Origin: Malania oleifera
Lineage: Eukaryota > Streptophyta > Magnoliopsida > Santalales > Ximeniaceae
Direction of reading: 5' to 3'
DNA: 64,000 nucleotides
Assembly: GCF_029873635.1 (NCBI RefSeq)
Contig: NC_080428.1
Span: forward strand, 62,677,957-62,741,956
This document shows positions 12,288 to 23,703 of this stretch, piece after piece; position 1 is the stretch's first letter; each line of letters opens with the position of its first letter. Made by a program: the position numbers and the translations under genes. A model generated the notes under the pieces. That model saw nothing but the letters and a program-made list of their open reading frames with translations. It had not been told where the DNA came from and searched no databases.

Positions 12288-12982
12288 TAGACCTGGAAAA
12301 ATGGATAAAAGCCCATTAATCCAAACTGAATTTGACCTGCTTAAATTAATGCATAACCGATCCGCACATTAAATGAGTCGAATATGATTTGAACTTTTTT
12401 TATCCGCTTCTAAATGAGTCGGTTGGTGGATTTATGATTTTATTCTATTGATATCGACCTATCCGCTAACAACTAATGTTTGAATTCATTGAAAATCTGA
12501 TATACTCATGCTTATTAGATATCAAATCAATTAGCATAAACTTTATTGGCTAAGACCTAGTCCCACACTCTCAATTTTTGCACTACTATATGTCTCTCTA
12601 GATCTACCCTACGCCCACATTCAAACTCAAACCCAAATGCTCAGTTTTTTATGATCAAAATAAAAGTCTCTAAATTTATGCTCTGGAAAAAAAATAAATT
12701 ATAAATTTGTGATTAGTTATCAAATGTTTAATATATTACCAAATTATAATTTTTAAAATAACTTCAATTATTCTGTTTTAAAATAAATTGTTCATTGGAT
12801 GGTAAAAAAAATTATATTAGGGATGAGAATGACGGATTATCCACCATACGCCACTGATTATCCGATCTGAACCGCCATAAACATGCTACTTCAATGAGTC
12901 GGATATGGATTGTAATATTCTCATCTAATAATCCGTTTAATCCGCCATGAATTATTTGACCCAATCCGCTCTGTTGGGTCTA
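12288..12982. mobile_element. Non-autonomous hAT element, copy 1 (695 bp)
   Basis: The ends form short inverted repeats, TAGACCTGG at the left and its relative GTTGGGTCTA at the right. They are flanked by an 8-bp target duplication with one mismatch (CAACGCGT at 12280-12287, CAACGCAT at 12983-12990). An 8-bp duplication is the signature of hAT transposons. The interior is rich in ATCCG/CGGAT words and AAATGAGTCG and encodes no transposase. It is the same family as the element at 15921-17876. Confidence 0.8.
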
Positions 12983-13024
12983 CAACGCATTAAGGAAGGG
13001 AAGTATGGATCTAATGCCCAAAAT

Positions 13025-14086
13025 ACAATAACTTAAGAAAATTTCCCTCCTAATTCAAATTAATATTAAGTAGAAAAGTCAATTACCAAAAATAAAAAAA
13101 TAGTCAATAATCAGTAACCCAAATTAATAAGATGAGCACAAAACAAATACCTATATTTACATGCAAAATTCCTTTGATATAAAGGGAAAAACCGAAATAA
13201 ATTAAGTCCACATTCAATCCACTATCAAAAAAAAGAAAAAAAAAATAGTATGCCACAGTAAACACCAAAATGGTCTATTACTTCTTTTCACTCAAAATCT
13301 TTGGCCACTAACCTAACTTTGTATCTTTTTATATCATACAATCTAATCTCTTCTTCTTTCTTAAAATCTATTTACATCTTAAAGGTTGAGTTCCCCATGG
13401 AAGTCCATTTCCTAAGTATGATTGGACAAGATGGAGTGAAAAGTTCAAATAAGTAAAGGGTTCTTATAGTTGTTGAATTGTGTCAAAGTCATCTCCAAAA
13501 CAGTCTATTTTAAGTCTTTTAATCCATAATTTAAGTTAACTAATTGATTTATTTGTACTTTCAAAATGTTTTTCAATTTTATTTACAAAATCAACTTTCA
13601 ACATAAATATTTTTTCCAAAATTTAACATTTCAGAACTCGTGTTTGTTTTTCTTCAAACCCCTAATCCGCTCTCGCTCGCCGCTACTAACAGGGTCTCGA
13701 TTGATTTCCCTTCCTTTAGCTATTAAGATGTTTTGCTAAGTTTGAAAAGTCCAAAGAGCGCAGACTGGTCATGGAGCTTGGGTACGGTTTCCCTTCCTCT
13801 AGAAAGAATTCCCCCTCCTAGTTTAGAATCCGATGTGAGGAAAAGAATCCTAAGTTAAGGCAATAGCACGGTACTGGATCATGTCGACCGCAAACGAACA
13901 ATGGCCAGCCCCCGGTTCCTAGGGTTAGGGTATTCCCTATTATGAGCCTGCTCAGAAAAAACTCAAATTTCTGTAAATCTGAACTTTCTTTAAAGAAAAA
14001 TGGATGGTGCTCACATAATGTATATTAGACTAATTACCTATAAACCGATTGCACGCACTATTTGCAGCATAACCAATAAATACACG
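13025..14086. repeat. Duplicated block, copy A (interrupted)
   Basis: Positions 13025-13640 and 13999-14086 match 14745-15453 nearly base for base, starting from CAATAACTTAAGAAAATTT. The two parts are contiguous in copy B, so the 358 bp between them in copy A (13641-13998) is an insertion in A or a loss from B. The block ends in copia-derived sequence. The remainder is AT-rich and unidentified. Confidence 0.8.
13641..13998 (-). other. Mitochondrial DNA insertion (NUMT) with a 26S rRNA fragment
   Basis: Read on the minus strand, 13760-13640 contains AAACATCTTAATAGC, then GGAAATCAATCGAGACC, then AGTAGCGGCGAGCGAGAG. This is the well-conserved 5' region of bacterial-type large-subunit rRNA. AGTAGCGGCGAGCG excludes the cytosolic 25S form, which has AACGGCGAGCG, and the flanking AAAGGAAGGGAAATC favours mitochondrial over plastid. 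The remaining part (13760-13998) has similar, GC-richer composition and is probably from the same transfer. The fragment is too short to be functional and is absent from copy B of the block. Confidence 0.6.
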
Positions 14087-14200
14087 ATCAAAGATTTTAT
14101 AGCCTATTTTCTTTCTCTCAATTTTAGGAATCCATACCATAGTTAAACATCCTCGGACTTTAAAAAACTTTAGTCCAGGTGGGAAGCCTTTCATTTGAGT
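14000..14200 (-). pseudogene. Ty1/copia integrase-region fragment
   Basis: The minus strand encodes a degraded copy of the block that follows the copia integrase core: FFKVRGCL, then IPKIERKKIGYKIFD, then VFIGYAANSACNRF. These correspond to the common plant pattern of KVWGCLA, P-KRRKIG-K and FIGYA-NS-AYRF. It is an isolated fossil piece, and its end is repeated at about 15370-15453 as part of the duplicated block. Confidence 0.7.
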
Positions 14201-14354
14201 GAACGTCATGGTGACACATCAATATAAGGAAGACAATAGTGAAACTGATTTTCTTACTAAAGAAGGAGAAATGAAAAACAATGTAATTCACGAAAAATAA
14301 CACCTTCTACCATGTTATCTGAAAGGTATTTTTCGAATGGATAGGTGGGATCTC

Positions 14355-14634
14355 ACTTCCGTTCGTCGTTAGTTCAACTCTCGAGTTTTGTTTGGTAAAT
14401 TTTAATTTGTTTATAGTTGTTTTTGTGTCTCTATTTTTTTGTTAGCTTTGTTTAATTTTACTGTCCTGATTTGGTTGATTGTTGGCATTGTTTCTAGGAG
14501 GTTTTACTTTATTTTTCTATAATCTCCCTTTTACTTATTTTGTAACCACAATATTCCTCCGCAAAAAGTGAGAGTTTCTTAATAAATAAATGGAGGTGTC
14601 GCCCTCTTTTAGTTAAAAAAAAAAGTATTGAGTA
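14355..14634 (+). mobile_element. 3' end of a LINE with poly(A)
   Basis: The stretch has the look of the 3' end of plant LINEs: a T-rich untranslated part, then TTTTGTAACCACAATATTCC, a repeated AATAAATAAATGG and TCGCCCTCTTTTAGTTA, ending in an A-run at 14619-14628. No reverse transcriptase is left, so the copy is strongly 5'-truncated. I could not find a convincing target duplication. Confidence 0.5.
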
Positions 14635-14744
14635 ATGTCACTTCATAATTATGTCATTATCTTCATATAGTTTGTCAAAAAAACAAAAAAAACAAAGAAT
14701 AATTTTCACCACCCCTATCAAACCTTAACTTAATTTTCTTATCC

Positions 14745-15453
14745 AATAACTTAAGAAAATTTCTCTCCTAATTCAAATTAACATGAAGTAGAAAAGTCAA
14801 TTACCAAAAATAAAAAATAGTCAATAATCAGTAACCCAAATTAATAAGATGAGCACAAAACAAATACCTATATTTACATGCAAAATTCCTTTGATATAAA
14901 GGGAAAAACCAAAATAAATTAAGTCCACATTCAATCCACTATCAAAAAAAAGGAAAAAAAAAAATAGTATGCCACAGTAAACACCAAAATGTTCTATTCC
15001 TTCTTTTCACTCAAAATCTTTGGCCACTAACCTAACTTTGTATCTTTTTTATATTGTACAATCTAATCTTTTCTTCTTTCTTAAAATTTATTTACATCTT
15101 AAAGGTTGAGTTCCCCATGGAAGTCCATTTCCTAAGTATGATTGAATATGATTGAACAAGATGGAGTGAAAAGTTCAAATAAGTAAAGGGTTCTTATAGT
15201 TGTTGGGTTGTGACAAAGTCATCTCCAAAACATTCTATTCTAAGTCTCCTAATTATTAATTCAAGTTAACTAATTGATTTATTTGTACTTTCAAAATGTT
15301 TTTTAATTTTATTTACAAAATCAATCTTCAACAGAAGTATTTTTTCCGAAGTTTAACATTTCGAAACTCAATAATGGTGCCCACATCATGTACATTAGAC
15401 TAATTACCAACGATTGCACGCACTATTTACAGCATGATCAATAAATACACGAG
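14745..15453. repeat. Duplicated block, copy B (uninterrupted)
   Basis: Direct repeat of 13025-14086 without the mitochondrial insertion. Differences are scattered substitutions and small indels; an extra GAATATGATT near 15140 is one. The segment from 15372 matches the copia fragment at 14000-14086. Confidence 0.8.
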
Positions 15454-15912
15454 GTAATATTTTTTTTGGTGACTTTTCTCATGTTATTTTAAAAATATCC
15501 TAAATCACTATGAATAAGATTTAATAATTTTATTTCTCTTAAAATATCTCTAAATAGTTTTTCATCGTAAATTTTGGTTCAACACATATTTCACATTTTT
15601 CAAAATCTTTTGCAACAAGTTTGGAATTAACCCTGAATTTTTTAAGCCTTTTTAAAAGTGACTAATTATTAATAAAAAATAAAACTAATAAATCCACAAT
15701 TTACACGCCCACTTTTCTTCCCTAAATAGAAAGTAAAAATACTTTAGTATAAAAAACCCTTTGCATGTTAATTAGTTCAAAAAAGGAAGAAATTTTAAAT
15801 AAAAAAGAAGTCACGTAGTAAAATACGAGTTAAGACCAACGTGCGAGGTGTGAATGGGCGAGGCAACATATGCATGTTATAGGACAGTCTAAAGGTCCAT
15901 ACTCTAATCTAC
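15454..15912. other. AT-rich spacer
   Basis: No gene or repeat boundary is seen. Open frames are short. Confidence 0.5.
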
Positions 15913-15920
15913 TTCTAAAA

Positions 15921-17876
15921 TAGACATGGCAAAATGGATAAAAATTCGTTAATCTGAACCGCATTCGATCCGTTTTAACCGACTTATAATTATCCGTTTG
16001 CTAAATGAGTCGAATATGGTTTTTCATTTTCATATCTACCCCCCTTAGCTGGTCGGGTCGGGTTTATCCGATGGATATCCGCCAACCCGCTTACAGTATT
16101 AACCCAGGAAAGCCCAACAAGCTACAATCCATCCCAAACCCTTTAAGGCTTTAACCCACCCAGCCCAATGAGCCCACTGCCCAAGTGCTCACACAAACAC
16201 GGCCCACATGCCCCGCTCAGCTCAGTGCCTCACTGCCTCAACCTCTAGCCCTCTCCCACAATCCCACTCCCAAGTCCCAGCCCAGCCCGACAGGTGACAA
16301 CCTCACAATTCACAACTCACAAGACTCACAACCCCTATTCCATTCAAGATTTCGAGCCCTAGAATCACAGCGACAACCTCACAAGTCACAACCCCTATTC
16401 CATTCGAGCTCTAAAATCACAAGCCCCTGAATCTGATCAACTAGTAGTTGGAGCCTGGATTTTATTGCCAGAGAGTGCCGCTACCATATTCGATTCTCCA
16501 CCGTGAGCAACTGACAGGCTGCGAGCATCTCTGTTCGAACTTCAGAGAGCCAGCACAAGAGGAAAGAGTGAGAGATGGAGACCCTTCGAGCTTCAGTTCT
16601 AGCCTTCGTGAGTTCATCGTGAACCCTTCGGGCTTCAAACTAGATGGGCTGCAGGAGCTTTTGCTACACAAACACAGCTACAGAATACCCTTCGGTCCCT
16701 TCGTAACTCGTAAGTATTCTTCTTCTTCTTCAGTTGTTCTACAAATCTAATAAATTTGTCATTAGGTTCTGGCACAACATTGGGTTTGAAATTTTTAGGG
16801 GTGCTAGTATTTTGGATTTACAAAGAGACTAGAGAAACTTGTTGGTTTGATTTTTTTCTCTTTTTGTTGTTTTTGGTTCTTTTTTCCGTTTTGTCCCAAA
16901 TTTTTATTGGAAAATATCTTAACTTGCTGGTTTGATTTTTTTTCTTTTTTTGTTGTTCTTAGTTCTTTTTTTCCTGTTTTCTCCTAGATTTTTATTGGGA
17001 AATATCTTATTTTCCCTTGTAAATTCCTTCCCTGTTAATAAAATTTCATTTGCTATAAAAAATAACAGAGATAAACAGGTCAATGCTCATATACATTCAG
17101 TATGAACTCAGATATGCTTATTTAGGAATTCATAAGAGTGTACACACACACACTAGCCATGGTCAAGCATTACGTGTGCACTCTATGGCCTTCAAATGTC
17201 TTATTATTTAGAAAAATGAGAAATTGTGAAAATATTTTAGGAATTCAATATTAAAATTTGTTTATGACTTTTATATTTTTTTTAGAGGAGTTGAGGAATG
17301 GTGGGAATATTTTAGACATTCAACTTTGAAATTAGTTTATCATTTGAAACACCCAGAATCGTGAGAAGATTGGAAACTGCTGTGCTGGGAAAAAAGTGAC
17401 TGTTGTATCAGGGAAAAAAAGGAGATGGGCTATTTGAAAGAGTGAAGGTTAATTCGTAAAATATATTATTACTCATTTCTTCTTGTTGTGAAGAGTTATT
17501 ATTTGAAAATATGTAAAATTTGAGGGGTATTGGAGCAGTTTCTTGGTAATATATATGATTCATGAAAAATGATGATTGAAAATTATTATAGGTTTGTTTG
17601 ATTAATAGTAGGCTAAGCGTAAAACAACTCTCCAAATTAATACACAAACTAATCGCAAGTTATCGTATACAACTTAAATTATTATGACAAAAAATAAATT
17701 ATTAATAAAATTATATTTGAGAATGGCGGATTATCCGTCCATCCGTCATGAATTATCCGACCCGAAACCGCCTAATCCGCCACTTAAACGAGTCGAATAT
17801 GAATTATGATTTTTTCACCCGATAATCCGCCTTATCCGCCATGGATAAACCGACCCGATCCGCTTTGCCAGGTCTA
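15921..17876. mobile_element. Non-autonomous hAT element, copy 2 (1956 bp)
   Basis: It starts TAGACATGGCAAAATGG and ends TTTGCCAGGTCTA, an inverted terminal repeat. It is flanked by an 8-bp target duplication with one mismatch (TTCTAAAA at 15913-15920, CTCTAAAA at 17877-17884). The subterminal regions carry many ATCCG/CGGAT words shared with copy 1. The interior is different. Positions 16120-16700 are GC-rich with CCCA/AGCCC words and two open frames of 81 and 100 residues, and end at a splice-donor-like CTCGTAAGT near 16708. This resembles the 5' untranslated exon and intron of an autonomous hAT, but captured host DNA is possible. A T-rich unit of about 90 bp is tandemly doubled at 16838-17015 and ends in a LINE-like AATAAAATTTCATTTGC tail. 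No transposase is seen. Confidence 0.8.
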
Positions 17877-17884
17877 CTCTAAAA

Positions 17885-18191
17885 GACACCTATTATATTT
17901 CAATATCAAACATAAGGAAAATTATATTGAAATTCATTCAAAATCGCCCAAATTCGAATCCAAGATTCAAAATTCATGTCCTCAAAAATAGTATAAGTGA
18001 ATTGATTAGACTTCAAAATATTTGGATACACATCATGACTAGGTATGAAGGCCACTTTTTTTTTTTTAAATTACATAGGAACTCCAGCCACCAACAAGTC
18101 CTTCGGACCCCCTGGTGCAGCACCAAATTTACGGATCAACGTCCTCCCCTTAGGTCTCGTTGATAAGGTAAAGTCCGGAGTGCGGACACGG
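17885..18191. other. Spacer with first copy of a dispersed 75-bp segment
   Basis: Positions 18055-18130 contain AATTACATAGGAACTCCAGC followed by CCTTCGGACCCCCTGGTGC and GCACCAAA. Related copies lie at 19683-19755 and 22360-22433. No gene is seen. Confidence 0.55.
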
Positions 18192-20889
18192 CTTCCGTGC
18201 ATCACTTAGACGTTCGACCAACTCGACTCCCGGGACATATTTCCATTACCATCCACGGTCCCCGCTGACTCACAGAGAACTCTCACCATCTACGATCTCC
18301 GCTGTCTCATAAAGCAAACTCTCACCATCCACGGTTACCGCTGACTCATGGAATAAATTCTCACCATCCATGACACTCCCTACCTAGCTCATCCTCAAAA
18401 TATAATATGTTTATAAATTCAAAATTTATAAAGTTATTTGAACTGAAAATTTGTCAATGAATTAAATTTATAAAATAACTTTCTTTTTTAGAACAACGGA
18501 TTTTCTCAATACTTAATTACTTATATTTTAACGACGCATTTATTTTGCTTATCTTAATTTAATTGAATATAAAATCCCTTTTCTTGCAAAGCTAAATAAA
18601 GACTTGTGAGGATTATGTGTTACTTGTAGAGCTTGATTTGTGCTCTTTTCTTCAACTACTCTTCTAGTAAGCACTCCATTATTTTAGTGATTTGACTTTC
18701 TAATTGTACGTCTTTTTCACTAGTTATACTTAATTAGGTTTGATTGGCATAATTTTGATTAAGTTAAAAGTTTCACTCTAAGTAATTAGTATTAATATGT
18801 TAGATCTTGACTTATTTAAAATAATGCAATTGAAAATAAGAGAATACGTTTTTACTTTTCTTGTGCGACATGGAAATCAAACGGAATAAAATTGTTTGTG
18901 CCATTTTCTTCCTCGGCAAGTTAATTAATTGAAAAAAAAAAAACATAATAAAGATGGTTTTGAAAAAAAAAATCTGAAGGAAAATAATAAAAACAGTTTT
19001 TCTCTAATTAAAAGGTTATTACATGTTATTAACATTATACTGAATAGCAGTTTGTTTTTTTTTTTTTTTCCAAAAAAAACTGTGTACTTTTTAATTATCT
19101 AAATGATGTCATATTGGGTAATATATATGCAAGAAATCAATAATTAAGCAGCATAATATTGAGTTAGCTAACTTGATATCTTAAAAATATAGTGATATTA
19201 TATTGGTATTATAGGAAGTTATCATATCTTATTGTAATAAATAAAACAGTATCACACATTAATGTAGTATTATACTATAATAAATAAATAATATGATATG
19301 TTAATTAATATACCTTTAATTACATCGCTTTATCTAAAGAGATTATGTTTCTTAGCGAACATTTTAATGATTAAATATTTTGAAGGTGTTAGATTCGAAT
19401 TTTGAAAAAAAAAAAAAAAAAGAAGGGTGTGAGACGACATAAACCCGTGAATTTAGATGAATTTATCACAATCAGTTAATGACTAGGAGTATACTTCATT
19501 TAAATTTTAACTATACTTTAAATAACCAGTCTACATACCCCTAATAAATAAATTTGATTATTTTTCGAATAATCCTAGGGTGCCACATCAGCTATGTGAG
19601 TAATGGTATCGGACCGTTTCGTCTTGACACACAAACAAGTGAGTATATGAGTAGTGATATTACACAATTTCTATCTTTTTATTTTTTTTAATTACATAGT
19701 AATTCCAGCCACCAATGAGCCATTCGGACCCCCTGATGCGGCACCAAACCTACTTATTAAGAAAGACTTGTCACAGTATTTGTTTTCCATTAATTATAGC
19801 GTGTCACATTAGCATTTGATCGACACAAATAATAAATATGAAATAATTTAGGCACAAAGAAAGTGTGCAACCATCTAATAAAGCCACATTCCATAATAAA
19901 GGTACATGCACAAATGGGGAAAACTTCTTTTCAAAAAATTGCTTTAATAAGGGTTCAATAACACAATGCAAATATTGATATACTATTTTTCTTCTATTGA
20001 AAGAGAGTTATTTACTCATTATTCTTTTTTCTAACTTTTTTCAAGATTTAAATTCGAAACTTTCAACATAAAAGTTTAGGTTTTACCACTAAAATACCTT
20101 TTAAAAGATATTAATACCATATTTTGTGATTCGCAAGTTATAAATCTACGAAAAGGAAAAGATAATATTACTTGAATATTTTTTTTTACTTTTAATTAAT
20201 GAAAATACACGAATTTTTTTTAATAATTACAGCTAAAAATAGAAATAATTTGAGATCATGACTCATTTTGATAACTTTCTTCCTACTCATATGCGAAGAA
20301 AGTGGATAATTTAGGGGTGAACATTCGATTGGTTCTGTGAATTCGGTTAATTAATTAAATTAATCGAACTGATCAAAATTTCATATTTAACTGAATTCAA
20401 AACCGACCAAAAGGAATTTAGGTTAAATCGATTAACCGATTTAAAATTTTAATATATAATATATATAATTATTTATTATTAATTTATACTATTCGGTTAA
20501 TTCGATTAATCGTATTAACCAAATCCAAAAATTGAACCAAAAATTTTAAATTTAAATTCAATGAAAATAAAATTTGAATTAAATTGAATAAATTTTTAAC
20601 CAAATTATGCAGATATTGATGAAGTAGGAAAGTGAAAATTGATAAAAGAAAAAAGAAAAGGAAAGAAAAAAAATCATGGAGTGATTCGGGGTATTAACAA
20701 ATTGCATGAGGATTGAGGACCAATTAGAAAAAACCTTATTTTAAATTTTTAATGTTTATTTTCCATCTCATAAATATTTTACCAAAAATATATAGTAAGA
20801 ATTCCGATTTTTGATTTCATTACCAAACATTTTCTCGTTAACTCTGTAGTCTTCTATACCTACGCATAAAATTGAGCTGTGCCGAGCCC

Positions 20890-20920
<31 letters not shown>
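18192..20920. repeat. Tandem duplication, copy 1
   Basis: Direct repeat of 20937-23477, recognisable along its whole length. It runs from ACGTTCGACCAACTC, through the 37-39-bp minisatellite (CTCTCACCATCCACGG units), the MITE-like repeat near 20316-20600 and CCGAGCCCACC, to a (CT)n run at 20893-20920. Copy 1 has one more minisatellite unit than copy 2 and several small segments that copy 2 lacks. No gene is inside. Copy 2 leads directly into the glycosyltransferase leader, so copy 1 looks like a displaced duplicate of that gene's upstream region. Confidence 0.85.
20316..20600. repeat. MITE-like repeat (TTCGGTTAA family), copy in duplication unit 1
   Basis: Inverted words GAATTCGGTTAATTAA and AACCAAATCC enclose an AT-rich centre (TATATAATTATTTATT). 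It is the same family as 7565-7990 in reverse orientation, and is duplicated at 22890-23180 as part of the larger tandem duplication. Confidence 0.5.
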
Positions 20921-20936
20921 ATTTAAAAAACAATAT

Positions 20937-23477
20937 CTTTCGTATATCAGTTGGACGTTCGGCCAACTCTACCCCCAGGACACATCTCCATTACCATCCA
21001 CGATCCCTACTGACTCACAGAGAACTCTCACCATCCACGGTCCCCGCTGACTCACAGAGTAAATTCTCACCATCCATGACACTCCCTACCTAAGTCATCC
21101 TTAAAATATAATATGTTTATAAATTCAAAATTTATAAAGTTATTTGAACTGAAAATTTGTCAATGAGTATTAAATTTTATAAAATAACTTTTCTTTTTTA
21201 GAACAACGGATTTTCTCAATACTTAATTACTTATATTTTAACTATGCATTTATTTTGCTTTTCTTAATTTAATTGAATATAAAATTCCTTTTCTTGCAAA
21301 GCTAAATAAAGACTTGTGAGGATTATTTGTTACTTGTAGAGCTTGATTTGTGTACTCTTCTTCAACTACTCTTCTAGTAAGCACTCCATTATTTTAGTGG
21401 TTTGACTTTCTAATTGTAAGTCTTTTTCACTACTTATACTTAATTAGGTTTGATTGGCATAATTTAGATTAAGTTAAAAGTTTCATTCTAAGTTATTGGT
21501 AATTAATATGTTAGATCTTGACTTATTTAAAATAATGCAATTGAAAATAAGAGAATACGTTTTTACTTTTCTTGTGCGAAATGGAAATCAAACGGAATAA
21601 AATTGTTTGTGCCCTTTTCTTCCTCGGCAAGTTAATTAATTGAAAAAAAAAAAAACATAATAAAGATGGTTTTGAAAAAAAAAAATCTGAAGGAAAATAA
21701 TAAAAACAGTTTTTCTCTAATTAAAAGGTTATTACATGTTATTAACATTATACTGAATAGCAGTTTTTTTTTTTTTTTAAAAAAACTGTGTACTTTTTAA
21801 TTATCTAAATGATGTCATATTGGGTAATATATATGCAAGAAATCAATAATTAAACAGCATAATATTGAGTTAGCTAACTTGATATAATATAGTGATATTA
21901 TATTGGTAAAATAGGAAGTTATCATGTCTTATTGTAATAAATAAAACAGTATCACACATTAATGTAGTATTATACTATAATAAATAAATAATATGATATG
22001 TTAATTAATGAATATACCTTTAATTACATCGCTTTATCTAAAGAGATTATGTTTCTTGGCTAACATTTTAATGATTAAATATTTTGAAGGCGTTAGATTC
22101 GAATTTTGAAAATAGTAAAAAAAAAAAAAAAAAAAGAAGGTGTGAGACCACACAAACTTGTGAATTTAGATGAATTTTTAATGACTAGGAGTACTTAAAT
22201 AACCAGTCTACATGCCCATAATAATGAAATCTGATTACTTTTCGAATAACCCTGGGGTGCCACATCAGCTACGTGAGTAATGGTATCAGACCGTTTTGTC
22301 TTGACACACAAACAAGTGAGTATATGAGTAGTGATTTTAGACAATTTTTATCTTTTTTTTTTTTTTTTTAAATTACATAAGAACTCTAGCCACCAATGAG
22401 CCCTTCGAACCCTCTGATACGACACCAAACCTACTTATAAAGACCTATCACGATATTTGTTTTTCATTAATTATAGCGTGTCACATTAGCATTTGATCGA
22501 CACAAATAATAAATATGAAAAAATTTAGGCACACTGAAAGTGTGCAACGATCTAATAAAGCCACATTCCATAAACTTGTATGGTTATTATGTAGGCTATT
22601 TTATTTGAGAAAGGTACATGCCCAAATGGTGAAAACTTTTTTTCAAAAATTTGCTTTAATAAGGGTTCAATAACACAATGCAAATATTGATATACTAGTT
22701 TTCTTCTATTAAAAGAGATAGTTATTTGCTCATTATTCTTTTTTTCTAACTTTTTTCAAGATTTAAATTTGAAACTTTCAACATAAAAGTTTAATTTTCT
22801 TTTTTATAATTACAGCTAAAAATAGAAATAATTTGAGGTCATGACTCACTCCGGTAACTTTCCTCCTACTCATATGCGAAGAAAGTGGATAATTTAGATG
22901 TGAGCATCCAATCGGTTCGGTGAATTCGGTTAATTAATCAAATTAACTGAATTGATCAAAATTTCATATTTAACTGAACTCAAAACCAACCAAACCGAAT
23001 TCGGGTTAAATCAGTTAATCGATTTAAAATTTTAATATATATATAATTATTTATTATTAATTTATATACTATTCGGTTAATTTGATTAACCAAATCAAAA
23101 AATCGAACCAAAAATTAAAAATTTAAATTCAATGAAAATAAAATTTGAATTAAATCATATAAATTTTTAACCGAATTATGCAGATATTGATGAAGTAGGA
23201 AAGTGAAAATTGATAAAAGAAAAAAGAAAAGGAAAGAAAAGAAATCATGGAGTGATTCGGGGTATTAACAAATTGCATGAGGATTGAGGAGCAATTAGAA
23301 AAAACCTTATTTTAAATTTTTGATGTTTATTTTCCATCTCATAAATATTTTACCAAAAATATAATTCCGATTTTTGATTTCATTACCAAACATTTTCTCG
23401 CTCTGTAGTCTTCTTTACCTACGCATAAAATTGAGCCGTGCCGAGCCCACCCTCTCTCTCTCTCTCTCTCTCTCTCT
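20937..23477. repeat. Tandem duplication, copy 2, carrying the glycosyltransferase promoter region
   Basis: Second unit of the tandem duplication. It ends in CCGAGCCCACC plus (CT)n at 23452-23477, immediately before the 5' leader of the gene at 23672. Plant CT/GA runs commonly lie in 5' leaders or core promoters. By eye identity to copy 1 is high, with indels in homopolymers and a few missing segments. The MITE-like repeat is at about 22890-23180. Confidence 0.85.
22890..23180. repeat. MITE-like repeat (TTCGGTTAA family), copy in duplication unit 2
   Basis: Counterpart of 20316-20600. It lies about 490 bp upstream of the glycosyltransferase start codon and so may be part of the gene's upstream region. 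Confidence 0.5.
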
Positions 23478-23619
23478 GTGAAGCAGTACTTCCCGGTTTC
23501 CAAGCAATGGCCTTTTACGGTTCCTGAGTAGTTTTTTATTTTTGCCGCCTCCGCCGTTAAAATGCCCTTCAAGCTTCCCCAGCAACCATTGTTCCCTTCA
23601 GAGTAACATTTGACTTAGG

Positions 23620-23703
23620 ATGAGACCAGTACAGAAGAAGGGCATAAACAGAACCAGAAGCAGGACGAGCAATGAAACAGAGCAGCACCGATGTCGCCGG
23701 TGA
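23620..23703 (+). promoter_or_regulatory. Upstream ORF overlapping the glycosyltransferase start
   Basis: An ATG at 23620 opens a 27-codon reading that ends at a TGA at 23701-23703, 32 bases beyond the main start codon and in a different frame. If the transcript begins upstream of 23620, ribosomes that use this ATG would pass the main start. That would lower translation. Whether the leader includes it depends on the true transcription start, which cannot be seen here. Confidence 0.4.

Noticed and set aside
16185-16750. Two open frames of 81 and 100 codons in hAT copy 2
   Set aside because: Low-complexity, no transposase motifs, different frames; more likely untranslated exon sequence.
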